Shown here piece by piece: positions 6,584-14,916 of a stretch of DNA of 64,000 nucleotides (positions are counted from its first letter, which is position 1; each line of letters starts with the position of its first letter). The notes under the pieces are model-generated. The model did no database searches, was not told where the DNA came from, and saw only the letters and a list, made by a program, of their open reading frames with translations. The position numbers were made by a program, and so were the translations under genes. Source of the stretch: Nostoc spongiaeforme FACHB-130. Lineage in GTDB: Bacteria; Cyanobacteriota; Cyanobacteriia; Cyanobacteriales; Nostocaceae. The stretch covers positions 1 to 64,000 of the forward strand of contig NZ_JACJTB010000022.1 of the NCBI RefSeq assembly GCF_014698475.1, written 5' to 3'.

Positions 6584-6937
6584 ATGCTAAATTTCACAAA
6601 TCTAACTATCTTCATAAGTAAATTTAAAGATAGTTCTTTGACTTATAAAGATAAGTTAATACTCACTTCCATTAACCCCAGAAGCAACAGGCCAGAAGAA
6701 CACGAAGATGCAGAGTTGCAAAGGGAAAATAACTTGCAGAAAATTCTTTCCTACTCTCCGGCCTTTTTAACTCATGCTTGGCATCAAAAGTCTATCGGAA
6801 CTACCCAAAGTCAAGTATGGGGATTCGTACAAGAATTTTTAGGAATTAATAACACAGCAAAATCGCCGTCATCTGCAAATATATCTGACGGCCAGTTGCA
6901 TTTTGAAAATCAAAAGAGAAAACAGGAAATCGGTTAG
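6584..6937 (+). CDS. hypothetical protein, 117 aa
   Basis: The frame is open from a TTG at 6521, but that codon lies in the T-tract of a terminator candidate, so the ATG at 6584 (MLNFTNLTIF) is preferred. The protein has a lysine-rich N-terminal part, a helical middle (ELQRENNLQKILSYSPAFLT) and a Ser/Asn-rich C-terminal tail. No family is recognised. It lies upstream of the replication gene in the same direction but 600 bp away, so co-transcription is uncertain. Confidence 0.4.
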   Translation: MLNFTNLTIFISKFKDSSLTYKDKLILTSINPRSNRPEEHEDAELQRENNLQKILSYSPAFLTHAWHQKSIGTTQSQVWGFVQEFLGINNTAKSPSSANISDGQLHFENQKRKQEIG

Positions 6938-7541
6938 CTACCCATAAGCAGACATCATCTGCCTAAAAAGCAGGAAACCGAATATTATAGCAATTTGAGT
7001 GTAACAATGTCTGCATAGTGTGGGCAAATTAGCATAGTTAAAACCTCATTGGTTTTAGCAAGAGCTAGTTTCGCCCGAAATCCGGGTAATGGGAGTAATA
7101 CCAATTCGCAATTCGCAATTTGCAATGGGCTAACGCCCCGCTACGCTAACGCAATTGGAAAACTTAGATTTAGCAAGACTTTAAGAGCTTCCATCTGTCG
7201 CTTAGTTTTGGAGAATCAGAATAAGTTGTCATCCCAAATCAAGAAAAGAATGTGACTCTTACAAGGGCTAAAACTCTTGTAATACCTAATTTTCTTAATT
7301 GCAAATTATACTAATTCTCTAAAATTGGGCAACAGATTCAAGGCTAAAAACCTGGATGCTGTTAGACTTTCGTAATTGCGAATTGCGAATTAGTATCAGA
7401 CCCAACACCCGATAAAACTGGGTAGCTCCGATGAACGCAAACATTATCGGAGTTTACGAAAGTGCTACAAGAGAAAACAATTGAAATTAATGGTAACGAG
7501 TGCTTAGAAGTTAGAGCGATCGCAACAAAGGGGGTCAAACT
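6938..7541. other. intergenic region before the replication gene, with heptamer repeats
   Basis: No gene is seen. Heptameric aattcgc repeats occur as aataccaattcgcaattcgc (7097-7116) and, inverted, as aattgcgaattgcgaattag (7374-7393), enclosing about 300 bp. A further CTCCGAT / ATCGGAG hairpin (7426-7432 and 7446-7452) lies about 90 bp upstream of the start codon. A gggctaacgccccgctacgc unit, of a type common in Nostoc intergenic DNA, follows the first heptamer block. Replication or promoter signals for the downstream gene would be expected here, but no clear iterons are visible. Confidence 0.5.
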
Positions 7542-10500
7542 ATGACCTCCTTAGAGCAGTTCGACATTAGAAATTTTATAGATCGGCTGACCCCCAAAAA
7601 AGGTAAGCACCGTTATGTGTGTCCGGTGTGCGAAGGCAGCTTGACAATTGACCCCAAAAGCGGCAAGTATCACTGTTGGGGGCAGGAATGCGCGAGTTCT
7701 GATATTAGAGAAGCTATTCGCCCTTGGGCAGAAGTAATAGGTGGAACTGTTCTACACCCTCCTTATATCAATAAAAAACTTCAGCGTGTAGAACAAACGC
7801 CAAAATTACCAGCTGCTGCACCAATACCAAAAGGTGAGATCGCACTCTCCACGTTACCGCATTCAGTTAGCCCACCGAAGAAAGTGGCCAGAGGTAGAAA
7901 TTTTGAAATCACCTACCCATATTCTCCTAATCAGTGGGTGCTGAGAATTGAAAAGTCAGACGGCAGTAAAATAACAATTCCTCACCACCGCACTGCTGAT
8001 GGTGAAGTAGCAAAAGGCAAGGGAGATGAAACTTGGCATCCTTACCGCATTGATGAAATACGCTCCTTTGGCACAGGCAAATGGATATTAGGGAATGAGG
8101 GTGAGAAGTGCGTTGACATTACTCGTTCGGTTCTTCAATTAGTAAGTTTCACTTTCCAGGGTGGTAGCTGGTCTGATGAATTGCTGTTGCTGGGGCTGCA
8201 AGAAATTAAAGATTGTGGCGTTCTTGGGGTTGTATATTTCCCCGACAATGACGAGCCAGGGCGGAAAAAGGCTCAAAAGTTGGCAATTGCAGCAGCTAAG
8301 ATTCAGCTTCCTTTTATTGAAATTGACCCATTAAGATTATGGCCGCAGTGTCCTCCTGGTGGTGACATTGCTGATTGGGTTGCAGCAAAAGTAATACCAA
8401 TTGAAGAAGGCAGGAGGCAGAAGGCAGAAGGCAGAAGGGAGGATTGCAGGGGGATTCTAACCCACCAGCAATTCGTATCCGCTAAAACAAAGTTTAGCGG
8501 GGGTCTTAAACCCAAATGCGAGGAAGGCAATAGGGCTACTCAACCAATAAAGCAAACTCCTGCCTCCTGCCTCCTGCCCTCTGCCTCCCTCGCGCAGCGA
8601 GTTAATGAATTACTTCAAGCACTCAACACTGAAATAGCACTTTGCCGGGATACCGTAGTAGTTACAAATGAAGTTGCTCAAGAAACAGAAGATTTTTGGC
8701 AAAAAGACCCGAAAGCCCAATACGAAATTCAACGTCAGCATGTTGCTAAATTTAACTTGACGCGGACTGCTCAAATCAGCATTGAAAATGGGTTTCTCCC
8801 TTCAATTCAACTTAAAAGTATACCGCCGGGAATCATTGGTATAAAAGGTGACTGGGGTATAGGTAAAAGCTTTTTACTAAGTGCTTGGTGTCGGCAGTGG
8901 CCACATAAAATTATCCAAGTCGCTCATTTAAATGCCTTACTTTCTAACACTGCTCCTAAGTTTGATTGTTTCCATCATCACGAATTAAAAGATTTACAAT
9001 TAGGTGTAACATCTGCTCCTAGATTAGCTATTACAGATATCTCTTTAGCTGCCATGTTTGACCCCCAAAGATGGACTAAAGATGAACCATTTATCTTAAT
9101 TCTGGATGAAATCGAGCAGGTATTAAGGTCAATTCAAACTAATAGCAACCTGAAAGGTACACTAAGAGTAAAAGCGCGAGTTAAGCTAGAATGGCTGATA
9201 AAAAATGCTGTTTATGTCATTGGTAGTGACCGTGATTTATGTGATGAAACTTTAAACTATATTGAACAAGTACGCGGTGATAGTCATCCGGCTTTTATTA
9301 TTTATCACAAAGGTAAAAAAGGAATTAATCGTCAACCAATAGTTTTTAACTGTAATAAATATAAAGATGAAGTGCTAACTCGATTAATTAATGCTGCCAA
9401 AGCTGGTCATAACATCATCATACCTTGTGAGAATAAAACCGATTTATTAGCCATTGAACAGCAATTATTGTCAGCAGGAATACCGGATAATTCTATGTTT
9501 TTTGCTCATGGTGATAACAGTAATGAGCCGGGAATTAAGGAATTGATTCAAAAAGCTGATGAAATTTATCCAGATTATCAAATACTAGGTTACACGATGA
9601 CGATGGGAACAGCATTAAGTTTTGAAAAGTCCCACTTTGAAAAATGTTATGCTTTCTTCTCTGGTGATGTTTTGAGTGCTTCAGATCAAGCTCAAATGCT
9701 TTTTCGTTATCGTCTCGAATGTGAAATAACAGTTTGGATAAATCCCAAACGTAGAAGATTAGAAATTAATCAGGATATTTTACTTTCAGATTTATTGAAA
9801 AATGTGCAAGATACCGATAAATTAATCGTATCAATTGACCAAATAGGCCCCTTAATAGAACAGGGAATTTTACCAACTACTAAAGGTGACATTAGCCCTG
9901 ATGATTTACCCTGGATTCAACACAAGCTAGGCATTATTGCTCGTGCGAATGCAAGTATTGCAAATCCCTCCTCTACGTTACATGATTTATTGGTTAATGC
10001 TGGTTTTACCTTGAAAATTGAATCAAATGACAAACCTTTGACTACTAATGAGGGTAACTGTTATCTAGAACAGAAACAACAAATAAAATCAGCCCAAGAT
10101 CAGGCGATCGCCCAGGCAGAACTAATGAGTGAGGCAGAATTTATGAAAGCCATGATCAACAATGGCAACCTCAACCGCGCAGAACGTAACCGACTGGAAA
10201 AAACACGGCTGCACCGGGACACTGGGCTGGAGATTACAGAGGATATTGTCAAATTGCAACGTACTAAGAACCTGACACGCGGTGCAAAAATGCTCAAAAT
10301 CTTGCTTGGTGACGAGCAGACAGCTGTAGCTTACGACCTCACAGATCGCCAATATAACCCAGATATCGGCGACCAGAGCTTTTATGCAGCAAAGCGGCAA
10401 TTACTTCATGAGTTAGGTATTCCTGAAATCATCGAGAAACTGGTTCAAGGATGGAGGTACACCAATAATTCTTCGGAAGTTGTGGCAGTGGCAGACCTAG

Positions 10501-11216
10501 CACGAGAGCATAGAAACAGTATTAAACGTCTACTAGGATTTACAGTTTCGTTAGAGAAAAGCGAGAATGGAGCGTTTAAAGTCAGTAATAGTGCAATACT
10601 TGGGTTAATTCTGGATACCCTATGTATTGAGCGCGAAAGTACAAAAACTCGCAAAAGAGGTCATGTTTATCAGCTAAATCGCCAGCATTGGGAAATGCTA
10701 CAAGCAATCATGGCTCACATAGACAAGCTGGCCCCAACGCCAACTTTGGCAGGAGTCATAGAAAAAGCACTTGCAGCAGCTGTTCAAAACAGTGATTTAC
10801 ATCAAGAACATCTGACACCTGCCCAAACAGCACCAACTCCAGAAATTCTCTCAACTGTGTTACCATCAGCATTTGATAGCGTTCCACACCCTCATAGTAT
10901 TTCTTATATATATAAAAATAACTTGGGTATGGAACACCCAATCAAGCCTAACAATCATGAGTCGCTTCATAATAACGAAATACAGACAGGCAATCAATCA
11001 AAGCTGTGGACTGGGTTAAAGCTGAAATTACAGCAAGGTCTAGAAGATGCAGGAGAATTTTATCAACAGCTAGTTGACAAAATCGGAGAGAGTGTCGGCG
11101 TGGCTGAGGGTGAGCCGTTTTGGAATGGATACTTGGGGCAGTGGCAGGTGGCTGTTAATTTTGTAAATGGGTGTAAATCTGTGATGTGCGATTGGTTAGT
11201 TACTACCGTAGGCTAA
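7542..11216 (+). CDS. CyRepA1-like plasmid replication protein (primase/helicase), 1224 aa
   Basis: The N terminus has a zinc-binding pattern with C27, C30, C45 and C50, as in bacterial primases. A DUF3854/TOPRIM-like domain follows at about 175-285, including GNEGEKCVDI and VVYFPDNDEPGRKKAQ with its acidic pair. A P-loop NTPase follows, with Walker A GDWGIGKS (about 436-443) and Walker B ILILDEIEQ (about 520). This order matches the large cyanobacterial plasmid replication proteins called CyRepA. It probably opens the origin and primes synthesis. Start: ATG at 7542, with GGGGG about 8 bases upstream. Residues about 289-350 come from a purine-rich inverted-repeat insert that keeps the frame (8406-8590). 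The C-terminal 300 residues show no clear motif. Confidence 0.8.
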   Translation: MTSLEQFDIRNFIDRLTPKKGKHRYVCPVCEGSLTIDPKSGKYHCWGQECASSDIREAIRPWAEVIGGTVLHPPYINKKLQRVEQTPKLPAAAPIPKGEIALSTLPHSVSPPKKVARGRNFEITYPYSPNQWVLRIEKSDGSKITIPHHRTADGEVAKGKGDETWHPYRIDEIRSFGTGKWILGNEGEKCVDITRSVLQLVSFTFQGGSWSDELLLLGLQEIKDCGVLGVVYFPDNDEPGRKKAQKLAIAAAKIQLPFIEIDPLRLWPQCPPGGDIADWVAAKVIPIEEGRRQKAEGRREDCRGILTHQQFVSAKTKFSGGLKPKCEEGNRATQPIKQTPASCLLPSASLAQRVNELLQALNTEIALCRDTVVVTNEVAQETEDFWQKDPKAQYEIQRQHVAKFNLTRTAQISIENGFLPSIQLKSIPPGIIGIKGDWGIGKSFLLSAWCRQWPHKIIQVAHLNALLSNTAPKFDCFHHHELKDLQLGVTSAPRLAITDISLAAMFDPQRWTKDEPFILILDEIEQVLRSIQTNSNLKGTLRVKARVKLEWLIKNAVYVIGSDRDLCDETLNYIEQVRGDSHPAFIIYHKGKKGINRQPIVFNCNKYKDEVLTRLINAAKAGHNIIIPCENKTDLLAIEQQLLSAGIPDNSMFFAHGDNSNEPGIKELIQKADEIYPDYQILGYTMTMGTALSFEKSHFEKCYAFFSGDVLSASDQAQMLFRYRLECEITVWINPKRRRLEINQDILLSDLLKNVQDTDKLIVSIDQIGPLIEQGILPTTKGDISPDDLPWIQHKLGIIARANASIANPSSTLHDLLVNAGFTLKIESNDKPLTTNEGNCYLEQKQQIKSAQDQAIAQAELMSEAEFMKAMINNGNLNRAERNRLEKTRLHRDTGLEITEDIVKLQRTKNLTRGAKMLKILLGDEQTAVAYDLTDRQYNPDIGDQSFYAAKRQLLHELGIPEIIEKLVQGWRYTNNSSEVVAVADLAREHRNSIKRLLGFTVSLEKSENGAFKVSNSAILGLILDTLCIERESTKTRKRGHVYQLNRQHWEMLQAIMAHIDKLAPTPTLAGVIEKALAAAVQNSDLHQEHLTPAQTAPTPEILSTVLPSAFDSVPHPHSISYIYKNNLGMEHPIKPNNHESLHNNEIQTGNQSKLWTGLKLKLQQGLEDAGEFYQQLVDKIGESVGVAEGEPFWNGYLGQWQVAVNFVNGCKSVMCDWLVTTVG
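8406..8590. repeat. in-frame purine/pyrimidine inverted repeat inside the replication gene
   Basis: The left arm is gaaggcaggaggcagaaggc and further copies of the aggcag unit (8406-8439). The right arm is tcctgcctcctgcctcctgc and onward (8558-8590). The arms are complementary and enclose about 120 bp. The segment is translated as EEGRRQKAEGRRED, then an atypical linker, then TPASCLLPSASL. It has no stop in this frame and looks like a MITE-type repeat tolerated between the TOPRIM and helicase domains. Confidence 0.7.
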
Positions 11217-11297
11217 CAATGCGTTCAATTCATCAACTGCGATCGCTTTTCTTCGTACACTTTAATTGTATTGCTGCTTGCACGCAGTTATATACTG

Positions 11298-13088
11298 TTA
11301 ATCCCAATTTAGAGTGAATCCAGGTAATTTTAAGAAACAACTAATATTTGAGTTAGTTGCATTGCCATATTTATCTAAAGATGATTTACTAGCAGAGAAA
11401 AAAACTTGCTTTCTTGCTCTTGTTACACCTACATAAAAGACACTCAATTCTTCTAAGAATTTTTTCATGTTGCTTTCATTCAATATAAAATTACAATTTC
11501 GTTTATATTTACAAGGGTCACATAGATTCCAACTGGGTATAGAATACATCTCCATATCTGGTATAAATACATAATCCCATTCAAGACCTTTCGCGCCATG
11601 AATAGTAGACATAATTATATTTTGATCAACATATTCCATATTTTGTTTTAATGTTTTGTCTTCAAAAGTATCCTTGATAAGCATAATTTTATCTTCAATA
11701 CTTAGCCATGAATAATCATTTACTATTCTTTTGAAGAAGATATTTAGTAATTCTAGCAAAGACATAACTGTAGGTTTGTCTTTATGAGATATAAATACGG
11801 TTTCTATATAAGAATAAAATTTGTTTAAGCTTAATTTCGATGGACTAAAATCTTGTGCTAAAAGTTGCATAAAATAAGATGCACATTTATTATGAAAATT
11901 TAAATAATCAGAGTCTTCTTCTTTAAATAATCCATAGAAATATGAAATATTAGCTTGTGATATAGCTTCTATAATTTTATTGACATTATTGCCTCTTTTA
12001 TTAATTAAAATTGCAATTTTGTTGTTAGAAATACTCTTTTCAGTTATACATTTAATTTTTTCTACAACTGCATCTGCTTCTTCTTGCTGATTTTCTTTGT
12101 AACATAGTTCAATAATCACATCATTAATAATATTTGGTTTTATTGGATTTTCTGCATTTAATCTAATATTTTTATCAATTAGAAGCATTTGTAGATTATC
12201 TTTAAATCTATAATTCTTTTCTAGTTTAATAATATCCATGCTATATTTTTCTTGTGCTTCAATTATTAGGTCTGGTATCGCACCTATGAAGCCGTATATC
12301 CTTTGTAAAGCATCTCCCATTAAAATTAATAGTGTTTCTTCAGTTATTAACTGTTTTAGTAATGTCCAACTCAATACGTTAGTATCTTGAAATTCATCAA
12401 CAATAATTACAGGAAAATATTTTTGATAGAAATTAAGAATTTCAGGATATTTAGCTAAAAGTTGCAATACTAAAATAATTATAGCATTATAGGGAATAAA
12501 GTTTTTTGGTAAAAATATTTCTGTAATCCCATTAACATAATTTTCTGTATACTTATTTAAGTGTCCTCTATTATTAGTTTTAACAGCGTTATTATAATCT
12601 GAAAAAAAGAACGCAGCATCAGATGGTACATTAAAATCACTAGTTAAAACCTTTGGTTTAGAATCATCAACTGATATAAGAGCATCTATATTTTTAAGAT
12701 TTGGATGTAATAAATAACCATACAATTTAAGTATATGTCTACAAAAACCATGATAATTTGATATAAATAGTTTTTCATTTAAGCTCAGAGGATTAAGTCC
12801 TTTGATTTGCATTAGTTTAGGTAATTGTTCAGAAACATCCTTCTTGACTTTATATGCTGCATTTACACCAAATGTTAAGGCAAGAATTTTTTTTGGATCT
12901 GCGACCTGATTACTAGCCAGCAAATATGCAATTTTACTAATCATTGTTTTCGTTTTCCCATAACCTGCTGGGGCTTCAACAAGAAGTTTCTTTGATTGGG
13001 AAAAAATAACATCAAGTTGCTTTTGATCGCCACAATGTAGAGAGTGTAGCCTCTCTTTTAACTCCTCTATCAATGATTCATTTTGCAT
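11298..13088 (-). CDS. gajB: GajB-like UvrD/Rep helicase of a Gabija system, 596 aa
   Basis: A superfamily 1A helicase: Walker A APAGYGKT (39-46), motif Ia LALTFGVNAA, motif II IIVDEFQDTN, motif III MGDALQRIYGF, motif V STIHGAKGLEW and motif VI FYVGVTRARKQ. A cysteine cluster (CDPCKYKRNC) lies between motifs V and VI. It overlaps the end of the OLD-type nuclease gene by 11 bp. An OLD/TOPRIM ATPase gene followed by a UvrD gene is the defining layout of Gabija, in which GajA cuts DNA and GajB acts as partner helicase against phage. It is somewhat longer than typical GajB. The coding sequence is visibly richer in A+T than the flanking genes, which suggests transfer. Confidence 0.78.
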   Translation of the reverse strand: MQNESLIEELKERLHSLHCGDQKQLDVIFSQSKKLLVEAPAGYGKTKTMISKIAYLLASNQVADPKKILALTFGVNAAYKVKKDVSEQLPKLMQIKGLNPLSLNEKLFISNYHGFCRHILKLYGYLLHPNLKNIDALISVDDSKPKVLTSDFNVPSDAAFFFSDYNNAVKTNNRGHLNKYTENYVNGITEIFLPKNFIPYNAIIILVLQLLAKYPEILNFYQKYFPVIIVDEFQDTNVLSWTLLKQLITEETLLILMGDALQRIYGFIGAIPDLIIEAQEKYSMDIIKLEKNYRFKDNLQMLLIDKNIRLNAENPIKPNIINDVIIELCYKENQQEEADAVVEKIKCITEKSISNNKIAILINKRGNNVNKIIEAISQANISYFYGLFKEEDSDYLNFHNKCASYFMQLLAQDFSPSKLSLNKFYSYIETVFISHKDKPTVMSLLELLNIFFKRIVNDYSWLSIEDKIMLIKDTFEDKTLKQNMEYVDQNIIMSTIHGAKGLEWDYVFIPDMEMYSIPSWNLCDPCKYKRNCNFILNESNMKKFLEELSVFYVGVTRARKQVFFSASKSSLDKYGNATNSNISCFLKLPGFTLNWD

Positions 13089-14799
13089 TTCTTGAAAACT
13101 CCACTGATTTATTAATTATATTTTGATAAACTTGTGGTATAAAATTAACAGAACTAGCTAAATACTGCCCAGTCAAAACACTTTTATCTTTTCTCCATTT
13201 CTTGGTAATGTCTATTTTTAATTTACTATGCAATTTTTGAATATCTTCTTGAATTAAATTATTTAATTGAAAAATAATAGGTTCTCGTGGTTCAAGAGTT
13301 ATATTTAGGCTTTTAGCAGTTCCAATTAGCTTTCCACGTATATTTTCACTCTCGTTAGGTAACTCATTCTCAATATATTCTACGTATGTTATAATATCCA
13401 AACAATCATATATATCTTCTTCAAAATCTATACCTTGAGTAAAAAATAAATTTTCTTTGCCGTTATATCTTTCTTGTTTGTCCCTATCCATTACACCTAT
13501 ATTTTGAATAGAAAACTCATTCAATAAACTCATTAATCCTGGTATTGAATCTGCGCCACCAGCTTGAATTATACTAATTCCTAATTCATCTAGATTTACT
13601 TTCATTCTTTCACTAAATACGTTTAAAGCACTCAGTTCAGTATCACCTTCTACTAAAATAACCACTCTACAAAAGAATGCTTCTTTAACATAAGGCAAAT
13701 TTTTGAGCAGTTGTTTCTCAATAGATGAGTCAAGACTAATTTCATATCCACTTTTAACACCTACATTTCCATTTTCATCTTTATAAAACCTGACAATCTG
13801 TTTGTAATTATTTAGCAATATACTTGGTGAATGTGAAACAATTAAAATTTGTCCAATTAATTTATCTATTGAAAATAAGTTTTTCAATAAAAATTTGAAA
13901 TCATTATCTTCATTTTTTATTATTTTTTCAAGATATCTTACTAATGCTCGTTGTATATAAGGATTTAAATGGATTTCTGGCTCATCTAATCCTATTAAAA
14001 TAGGAATACATTTTTCTGATGTCGATATATCTTGAACAAGGCTTTTATTTACCTTTTTTTGAACTATGTTTAATATTTTCTCTAGTATAGAAAGTGTAAT
14101 AAGTGAGAAAAATTGCACACCGTAGCCCAGCCTTGACAAGCTTTGCTCTTTATCATCAACCAAAAGAATTAATTTTGCTAGCAAATCTTTTGGATTATTT
14201 TCATGAATTGCTTGTATGGAAAAATCTTTAAATGATTTAATTCTTTGTATAGTTTGATTGATTGGCACTAAAAGTTCATTAATTTTTTCCTTTTCAAGGA
14301 AACTAATATCTTCATTTTCTTCTAAAGTTTTTATTATAATATGATTCAAAATTCTACTAACCCCTCGGTTTTTAGTAAAATTTAGGTCAGAAAGTGGATT
14401 TCTTGAAGAATCATAATTTATATAATTAACACATTTAACAACATTACTTTGAATTGGTGTTTCCGATTCTTTATGCTTAAATTTAATAGTATCATCTACA
14501 GATTCTTGAATTGCTACAATGTTGATTAAATTATTATTACTGGGATCAAACAAATCCTTAAATATCCCTTGTTCAATTTCTGATAATTTAAAAGTTAGTA
14601 GGATTTCTATAAAGTTAGAAGTGTCACAGAAATCATCTTCTTCAAAACTGTTTTTATTAAAAAGTATGTTTAGTAAATCTAAAAAATTTGATTTACCTAC
14701 ATTATTTTCGCCAATAATGAAGTTAGTTCCTGGATAAAATTTTAAATTGCGACCATCTAGATTTCTATAATTTTGGATGTGAATGTTTAGAATTTGCAT
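13078..14799 (-). CDS. gajA: GajA-like OLD-family ATP-dependent nuclease, 573 aa
   Basis: The N-terminal ABC-type ATPase has Walker A GENNVGKS (30-37), a signature-like region (SRLGYGVQFFSLI) and Walker B-like GLDEPEIHLNP. The C-terminal TOPRIM nuclease has ILVEGDTELSAL (about 380) and IGVMDRD (about 436), the acidic residues that bind metal. The length is close to that of known GajA proteins. GajA forms a tetramer that nicks specific DNA and is held off by nucleotides. The coupled UvrD gene downstream supports Gabija over a stand-alone OLD nuclease. The start ATG at 14799 gives the expected N terminus MQILNIHIQNYRNL. Confidence 0.82.
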   Translation of the reverse strand: MQILNIHIQNYRNLDGRNLKFYPGTNFIIGENNVGKSNFLDLLNILFNKNSFEEDDFCDTSNFIEILLTFKLSEIEQGIFKDLFDPSNNNLINIVAIQESVDDTIKFKHKESETPIQSNVVKCVNYINYDSSRNPLSDLNFTKNRGVSRILNHIIIKTLEENEDISFLEKEKINELLVPINQTIQRIKSFKDFSIQAIHENNPKDLLAKLILLVDDKEQSLSRLGYGVQFFSLITLSILEKILNIVQKKVNKSLVQDISTSEKCIPILIGLDEPEIHLNPYIQRALVRYLEKIIKNEDNDFKFLLKNLFSIDKLIGQILIVSHSPSILLNNYKQIVRFYKDENGNVGVKSGYEISLDSSIEKQLLKNLPYVKEAFFCRVVILVEGDTELSALNVFSERMKVNLDELGISIIQAGGADSIPGLMSLLNEFSIQNIGVMDRDKQERYNGKENLFFTQGIDFEEDIYDCLDIITYVEYIENELPNESENIRGKLIGTAKSLNITLEPREPIIFQLNNLIQEDIQKLHSKLKIDITKKWRKDKSVLTGQYLASSVNFIPQVYQNIINKSVEFSRNAK

Positions 14800-14916
14800 G
14801 GCTACCTATTTTTGTTAAAAATTATTATCTATGAGCTAATAATTGCTAATTTTCTCAATAACTTAGAGTAAAAATTTATTTTTAAAATAGCAATTTTTAA
14901 ACATAAGTTTATACAC
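14800..14916 (-). promoter_or_regulatory. AT-rich spacer between helicase and gajA
   Basis: A 117-bp AT-rich gap with a weak inverted similarity (attgctaatttt and aaaatagcaattt). It could contain the gajA promoter or a terminator for the upstream helicase. Nothing decisive is visible. Confidence 0.3.

Noticed and set aside
7049-7255. A 68-aa ORF upstream of the replication gene
   Set aside because: Most of it is translated from heptamer and ctaacgccccgctacgc-type repeats.
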